Source: Rhynchopus sp. YZ270_cl-10 (taxonomy: Eukaryota > Euglenozoa > Diplonemea > Diplonemida > Diplonemidae). Taken from it: DNA of 64,000 bases. Below, piece after piece: positions 59,086 through 64,000 of the stretch. Under the pieces are notes generated by a model, which ran no database searches, was not told the DNA's origin, and saw only the letters and a program-made list of their open reading frames with translations. The position numbers were made by a program, and so were the translations under genes. The number at the start of each line of letters is the position of its first letter. Position 1 is the stretch's first letter. The stretch is from NCBI GenBank assembly GCA_964035575.1, contig OZ037833.1, forward strand, positions 2,356,001 to 2,420,000, read 5' to 3'.

Positions 59086-60315
59086 GCTTTGCTTATGCTC
59101 TAAGGTGGAAACCACAGCTCGGTTCAATGGCCATTGATTGAGTGCATATACGAGGCGGTGCAGCGTCGAGCGAAGCGTGTTCAGCCCAGTAGCCCCCGAG
59201 GATTGCAACAGCAACGGTGACGAGAGGTGCGGCACCCCGTGAATCAAGGTGCCGAAGCCGGAGGGTCGGTCATCTTCCCAATTTTTCTTTTTTCCGTTCA
59301 GTATTCAAGTTTCTTTATCTAGTTTGTTACTTTTTTTTTTTTTTGGCACTGATGATTCAGTACAGCATCAATCACAAAGTCAACAGAACGGTGGATGTAC
59401 GCAGCTCGCAACTCCATGTTGTTTTGAACAATTGATAACGTGTAGACACCTCGCTTTTTTTTCGTGTGAGCACCACGCAGCCGTACCTCGCCTATCTCTC
59501 GTTTCGTGGATACCGTTACTTTATTTTCAGATGTGTATACACGTGAAGTGTGTTCATCTTTCTACTTTTCTTTTTCTTGTTAAATGAGTTTATGTTCCTT
59601 TCTGGATGATGTAGACTTACCCCGAGTTTGCATCGTCGTGCTGATCAAACGTTTAGTTTCCGAGTAATTTTATTGTAGTGGTCAGACCAAGGGTCGCCTA
59701 TTCCTTGCCACGCTCAATGGGACGAAGTGTGCCGTCTGTGTATCCTCACTAGGTCAGGCCAATTATGCTGCCACATCCTGGTCTGATGGTGTGCTGCCTG
59801 TAAGGACTTCCGGAGTGCCGCATTGCACTGCGCGAACCCCAAGGAGGAAACCCTTCCGGGAGTCGTGTAGAGATCACTATCACTATGACGTAGACCCCTC
59901 TACTGTTCGCGTGGGATTCCCCCCCTGCGCAAGGAGCTGTCTGATGTTTCCGTGTTTCATTGGCGTCGGGCAGTAAATGTGCGTCGCCACACCAATTATT
60001 CACGAACATGCCGACACGGTACCAAGTGATGTCAAGTGCGGGCCTCGAGCTCCATCCACTGTTGCATCTCTTCCGCTCGGCAGTTGGTGAACTTTGGGTA
60101 CGTCTTTTTTCAACACTCAGTTTTAGGTTTTGTAGTTTTCTATTTTTTTTTCTTTTCTTTTTTGGGATGATCATTTTGTAGGTGCGCGTATCTGGGAGAG
60201 AGAACTCGGTTGTGCCAACACGGATACTGGTTATCTGTTACCTGAGCAGATCCTTCATGGCAGTCGTTTCTTTAAATGATCATTTTTTTGTTTTTCGAGT
60301 TTCTTTCTTTCTTTT

Positions 60316-60344
60316 GATGGTGTGTGCACGACAGCACATTCATC
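60316..60344 (+). repeat. TGTGC-type hairpin, full-length copy
   Basis: Outer GATG/CATC, inner TGTGC/GCACA, loop ACGACA, bulge TT. A CTAAGC-type hairpin begins 8 bases later. Confidence 0.6.
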
Positions 60345-60351
60345 TAACAAT

Positions 60352-60378
60352 TTGACTAAGCACGAGAAGCTCGGGGTC
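60352..60378 (+). repeat. CTAAGC-type hairpin, degenerate stem
   Basis: TTGACTAAGC, loop ACGAGA, AGCTCGGGGTC. Confidence 0.45.
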
Positions 60379-61438
60379 TTATTTTTCTTCTTTTTTTTTT
60401 TTTTGTGACAACTGCCTTGCAAAGGTTGTAGGGGAGGAAATGAAAACATATCTGAGTTGTGCCCGAATTTTTTGGTGTGAGCGATGTAAACACGACACAA
60501 CTTATTCACAGAAAAGTTTTTGATTTTGTCCCTACACACTCCACAAAAATCCGGTGCGATCAACGAAAAATTCTTTTTCTGATTTCGTTTCTTTCTTTAT
60601 CAGACTAGCTTAAACTCAGATGACAGTTTTTATTTTTTTGTTAAAAATTGATCCCTGCCTGTGTCTACCATAACCTCCTCTAACATAGCAACAGGCCAAA
60701 CAGTTTTATATCCCCCAACTCGAAACTCGAAAAACAAAGAATGTCATTGTGTGGTTGAAATTAGTTATAAAGTATTTCCTACGCGGACCATTTCCCGTGA
60801 TGTCATTGTATGTGTTGTGAGTTTTTTTATATTTTTGTTATAGCTTGCAGGGTTTTGTGGGAAAAAACTTTTGTGTGTATTTACTGATACAGTAAAAAAA
60901 GATTCATTGCTTCGTGTGGGACACCAAACAAGCACTGCTCATGATCTGCATAAGACGGGACAGAAGGAATCATTCAGCACCGAAAGTTTTATTTTTTTGC
61001 ATATTGTTTGACCGCTTTTTATTATTATTTTTTTTTGCCCTCGTTTGCTTCCAACAGTTACACCAAAGAAAGGGCACATATGTTGTGTCCTAACAAATAC
61101 CTTTCTGTTCTCATGAATTGAAAGGATATGCGGTGTGGTCAACGGTCCACGGGAAACCCTGGGGAACTGGGTTGCTGACCGCACCAATACGAACTTGATT
61201 TTTGGACAATGAGTTTTTTTTTTTCTCTTCAAAATGTACTTCTTTTCTACAATTTTGTCAGACCAGAATTTCTAGTTTTTTTCATCTCTGCCACACTCAG
61301 GGATGAGATGTGCTGTCTGTAAGCATCCTCGCCTTCAGGTGACATTGAGCGCAGAAAAAATCACCCGCTGGGGTGCTTATTGGCGCAAAAAAGAAATTAT
61401 CATTTTTCAAAACTCATTTGTTCAAACTCGTTTGTTAG

Positions 61439-61456
61439 GTGTGCACGAGAGGCATT
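61439..61456 (+). repeat. Short ACGAGAG-loop hairpin
   Basis: GTGTGC, loop ACGAGAG, GCA then T run and CACAG. Confidence 0.45.
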
Positions 61457-61672
61457 TTTTCACAGATTTTCTTTTTTTTTTTTGTCATCACAATTCAACA
61501 CTTTTTTCTTATCAGACTTTTCCTCCTTTTTTTCTTTTTTGAAGAAAAAGAAAAAAAATAAGGGGGTGCAAATGGAGTGGCTACCGAAGATCACCGATAG
61601 TCAGCGTCATGTGTACACAGCGTAGGTTTCAGTGAGGGAGGGGGAGGGGGGAAATACACGGAGTACACGAAG

Positions 61673-61866
61673 GGACCCAGTGACAAGTGAAAATGACAAG
61701 TGAATGACAAGTGAAAAAGGTGACAAGTAAATTACTGGTCATGACAAGTAAATGGCCTACAGCCCAATAGAAAATCACTTGTCATGACAAGTGACTTATT
61801 TGTCATTTCACTTGTCATGAATATGACATGTGTTTCACTTGTCACTTGTCACTTGTCACTGGGTCC
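61673..61866. mobile_element. MITE made of TGACAAGTGA words
   Basis: GGACCCAGTGACAAGTGA at the left and its complement at the right. About a dozen direct and inverted copies of TGACAAGT fill the centre. Flanks also look partly inverted (TACACGA and TCGTGTG), so the true ends may lie about 10 bp further out. Confidence 0.6.
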
Positions 61867-62006
61867 GTCGTGTGTAGTACATCTATTAACATCTGTACTT
61901 CATTGGTCACGTACCAGAGCCCCCGGATGGGGAGGGTTTTCCTGCGAGATCTGCCAACCGATCTCTGATAGCTCTCGGAAAGACAACACGTTTCACTGCT
62001 TTTTTG

Positions 62007-62036
62007 AAAGATGTCTGCACGAGAGGTTTCATCTTT
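62007..62036 (+). repeat. ACGAGAG-loop hairpin with 7-bp outer stem
   Basis: AAAGATG/CATCTTT outer stem, TCTGC before and GTTT after the loop ACGAGAG, then CAAG and a T run. Confidence 0.55.
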
Positions 62037-62068
62037 CAAGTTTTTTTTTTTTTTTCATCTGTTTTTGC

Positions 62069-62475
62069 CAGCCCCTCCGCTACGTTTTCAGATTTTTTTT
62101 GAGTTCTGTTGCGGGTGTTTTTTTTCACCCTGCGCCAGTGAGTCTTATCCAGGGATTCAGATTTCAAAATAGGGGGTCAGCTGTTTTTGTGCCCAAAAAA
62201 TTTTCAGCACTGCTGACCAGGTACATTGGGAACATAGGGAACTGTATTTTTTTTTGCGAAGAAAAAAAAAAATCAAACAAATGGCGCCGCAGGCGAAAAA
62301 AAATATAGGGTACAGTGTAAAAATCTAGCTTTTTACAGCACAGAGTCACACATCGAATCCTTTTTTGCGGAGCAAAAAAGGAAATATGGCGCCGCAGGCA
62401 AAAAAAAATTGAGGTACAGCCTGGATGGTGCGGTCAGCAACCCAGTTCCCCATGGTACTCTCGTGGTTCAACCAT

Positions 62476-62518
<43 letters not shown>

Positions 62519-62576
62519 AAAATTTTCAGACTTCTGTTGCGCCGCAACAGAACTTTATACGGTAGCGGAGCCCCTG
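62069..62576. mobile_element. hAT-type MITE with intact target duplication and nested repeats
   Basis: The ends CAGCCCCTCCGCTACG and GGTAGCGGAGCCCCTG are inverted and flanked by the perfect 8-bp duplication GTTTTTGC (62061-62068 and 62577-62584). Inside lie the GNA repeat 62279-62420, a 41-base T tract (62477-62517) and a TTCTGTTGC/GCAACAGAA hairpin next to the right end, as in the MITE at 26869. Confidence 0.85.
62279..62420 (+). repeat. Dispersed repeat with GNA hairpins
   Basis: GGCGCC-GCA-GGCG at 62284, CCTTTTTTGC/GCAAAAAAGG around GGA at 62359-62381 (10-bp perfect stem), and a second GCGCC/GCA core near 62390. Inverted relative of 51926-52062. Confidence 0.65.
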
Positions 62577-62590
62577 GTTTTTGCTGAATC

Positions 62591-62728
62591 ATTCTGTTTG
62601 GGTAAAGCGAAAATAAGACTGGTCGTCATTATATCAAAAGGACCGGACACCTTTGGTTTATTCTGGTTTTTTCATTACATTTCAGGTCAAGAAAAAATGG
62701 TCAGACCAGATGTATTTTCTTTCTTTTT
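62591..62728 (+). repeat. 138-bp segment, copy 2
   Basis: 136/138 identical to 56624-56761. It starts 6 bases after the right target duplication of the hAT MITE and runs directly into a TGTGC-type hairpin. Confidence 0.85.
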
Positions 62729-62730
62729 TC

Positions 62731-62758
62731 ATGTGTGTGCACAAGAGGCACATTCATC
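62731..62758 (+). repeat. TGTGC-type hairpin
   Basis: ATG/CAT outer pairs, TGTGC/GCACA, loop ACAAGAG, bulge TT, then CTTACAAGTTTTC. Confidence 0.6.
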
Positions 62759-63677
62759 TTACAAGTTTTCATTTTTTCTTTTATATTGTCTCATACTCGG
62801 GCTGTTAGCTAATTCACTTCCGCTTCTGGCGAAAATCCGTGGGAAAAAAGTTAGGGAGATATCTAAATGTTCGCTGTTCTCAATCACTTCGATTGTTCAA
62901 ATAAAGCGATTTTTTTGGGGTTTTTTATTCACCACCTAAGACCCAAGGGCTGAGAGGTATCTTCAGGGCTTACAAGGCCTATATAAAGCCATTTTTTTTT
63001 TGTCAAGGGTGCTCATCAGAAAAATATGAAAATATGTGCGAATTATTCCAAAAAAACAGCCCTTTTGAGGTGGTTCGGCAAAAAATTCCCGCCTGTGGCA
63101 ATCCTAGACCTATTTTCACCCTTTTCTCCGTACAGGGGGCTGAATACCCACTGTTTTTTTTTTCCAGGGAAAACATTTGTTACAGGATGTCGGAATTTTC
63201 CGGAAAATTTTCCAGAATTAGCTGACAGCCTGCATAATCTACCCACACATCTGGAGATGATTCATGCAGTTTGAAACCATCTTTGTTGTCCTTCCCCTCT
63301 TTGGTGGCCTAATTGTGCATATCATTTCTTTTTGAAGCCGCGGTATTTTTCTTCTCTTTAAATTTTTGCTGGGGGTGTGTATTGTATTAAAACCCCCCCA
63401 GTAATGTAGATACTCAGCGAACATCAGTTTTTTTTTTTTTTTTACAAATGCGTGCAGAGTTTATTTTTCGATCCGGTTTTTCAGGCCTCAAGGGGGGTCG
63501 AAAATTTGTCAGCCGGGTCCCCACCTTAGCTCAAGTTGGGGGCCTCCGGCGGAATGTGAGAATTCCGCGGAGTTCGGCACTTCACTGATATTTACACGAG
63601 GCAGACGGGGCATACGAATTATCAGTAACCTCAGTACATTTACAAAAGAAACGGCGGTCATGGCACCCATAGGTTCC

Positions 63678-63699
63678 TGGCGAAGCCACGGTACGCAAC
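63678..63699 (+). repeat. GNA-triloop hairpin followed by ACGGTACGCAAC
   Basis: TGGC/GCCA stem, loop GAA; the final A of the stem begins ACGGTACGCAAC. Confidence 0.6.
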
Positions 63700-63773
63700 A
63701 TTTCAAAAATTTGCGCTTAAAATTACACATTTAACCGCCAAACTATGTCATGGGAAGGGTGGGTTGCAAGCTT

Positions 63774-63798
63774 GCGCCGCAGGCGCACGGTACGCTAC
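63774..63798 (+). repeat. GNA-triloop hairpin followed by ACGGTACGCTAC
   Basis: GCGCC/GGCGC stem, loop GCA, then ACGGTACGCTAC. Confidence 0.7.
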
Positions 63799-64000
63799 TT
63801 CGGCGCTTGACTAATTGAGTCGCGTTCTGGCTGCACTTTGTTCACGAGGCACGAGGCTGAATATGGCCCCATGGCGAGTGTGGGTGCATGCCGGGCCACC
63901 CCCCCTGTAAATTTTTCGGCCCCCGGATTTTTTTTTTCTCCACCCCCTGGACACGTCTGAAAAACCCCCCAAGGGGGGGTCGAACCCCCCCCCCCCCCCC

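Larger units (their letters stand above)
59086..64000. other. Terminal intergenic region
   Basis: No supported gene in 4.9 kb. Modules at 59530 (weak), 60316, 60352, 61439, 62007 and 62731; a copy of the CAGTACAGCATCAATCAC block at 59349; the TGACAAGTGA MITE at 61673; a hAT MITE at 62069 with nested repeats; the 138-bp repeat at 62591; GNA hairpins at 63678 and 63774. The last bases end in a C run at the window edge. Confidence 0.6.

Noticed and set aside
60008-60360. Two-exon gene candidate starting MPTRYQVMSSAGLELHPLLH with donor GTACGTC at 60106 and acceptor TTTGTAG at 60181
   Set aside because: The splice shape is acceptable, but the second exon runs into a TGTGC-type hairpin, the flanks carry dispersed repeats (shared with 27203 and 61306), and no family fits.
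1-64000. CRISPR array, prophage, bacterial operon
   Set aside because: Introns, gene families and spacing are eukaryotic; the repeated hairpins have irregular spacing and no uniform spacers.

Overview
This is nuclear DNA from a protist. Genes have spliceosomal introns (GT-AG, nearly always GTATG donors, one with a perfect TACTAAT branch point), GC-rich coding exons, and long T-rich intergenic DNA full of repeats. All recognisable genes lie on the + strand over about 56 kb, and most starts follow a pyrimidine tract with a nearby AG. That layout fits a polycistronic, trans-spliced array as in Euglenozoa or dinoflagellates. GT-AG introns together with kinetoplastid-like surface-protein layouts make a diplonemid-like organism one guess, but no spliced-leader gene or rRNA is present to confirm it.

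Layout: 2.7-6.5 kb, a CLEC16A/Ema homologue in four exons. 10.6-12.0 kb, a 53-residue coiled-coil ORF followed by an AMP-activated kinase beta subunit. 13.2-13.9 kb, a secreted Cys-rich protein. 15.3-18.3 kb, the first of three DOMON-cytochrome b561 electron-transfer proteins (the others at 30.9-35.4 and 38.0-39.8 kb). 20.3-23.7 kb, a receptor joining a solute-binding ectodomain to a degenerate nucleotide-cyclase domain, with a frame change near its N-terminus. 40.7-43.2 and 48.8-51.5 kb, two paralogous surface proteins with a Cys-rich head, a Pro/Thr stalk and a polytopic membrane domain. 57.6-59.1 kb, an unrecognised cytosolic protein. Seven of the eleven ORFs listed as coding look secreted or membrane-bound, so much of the window is a cell-surface locus.

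The intergenic DNA carries two hairpin systems I could not match to anything known. The first is a family of more than 30 short hairpins, all on the coding strand. They share a 7-base loop near ACGAGAG, stems that change in compensating ways, a two-base 3' bulge, and often a downstream AAC plus pyrimidine tract. Copies lie in most intergenic regions and inside introns. The second is a set of hairpins with GNA triloops (GCA, GAA, GGA), seven of which are followed by the word ACGGTAC.

The window also holds many non-autonomous DNA transposons: two hAT-type MITEs with perfect 8-bp target duplications, two TTAA-flanked piggyBac-like elements (one in an intron, one with about 380-bp inverted arms and a nested element), and several MITEs each built around its own short palindromic word. 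Some carry exon-like GC-rich fragments that look captured from genes.
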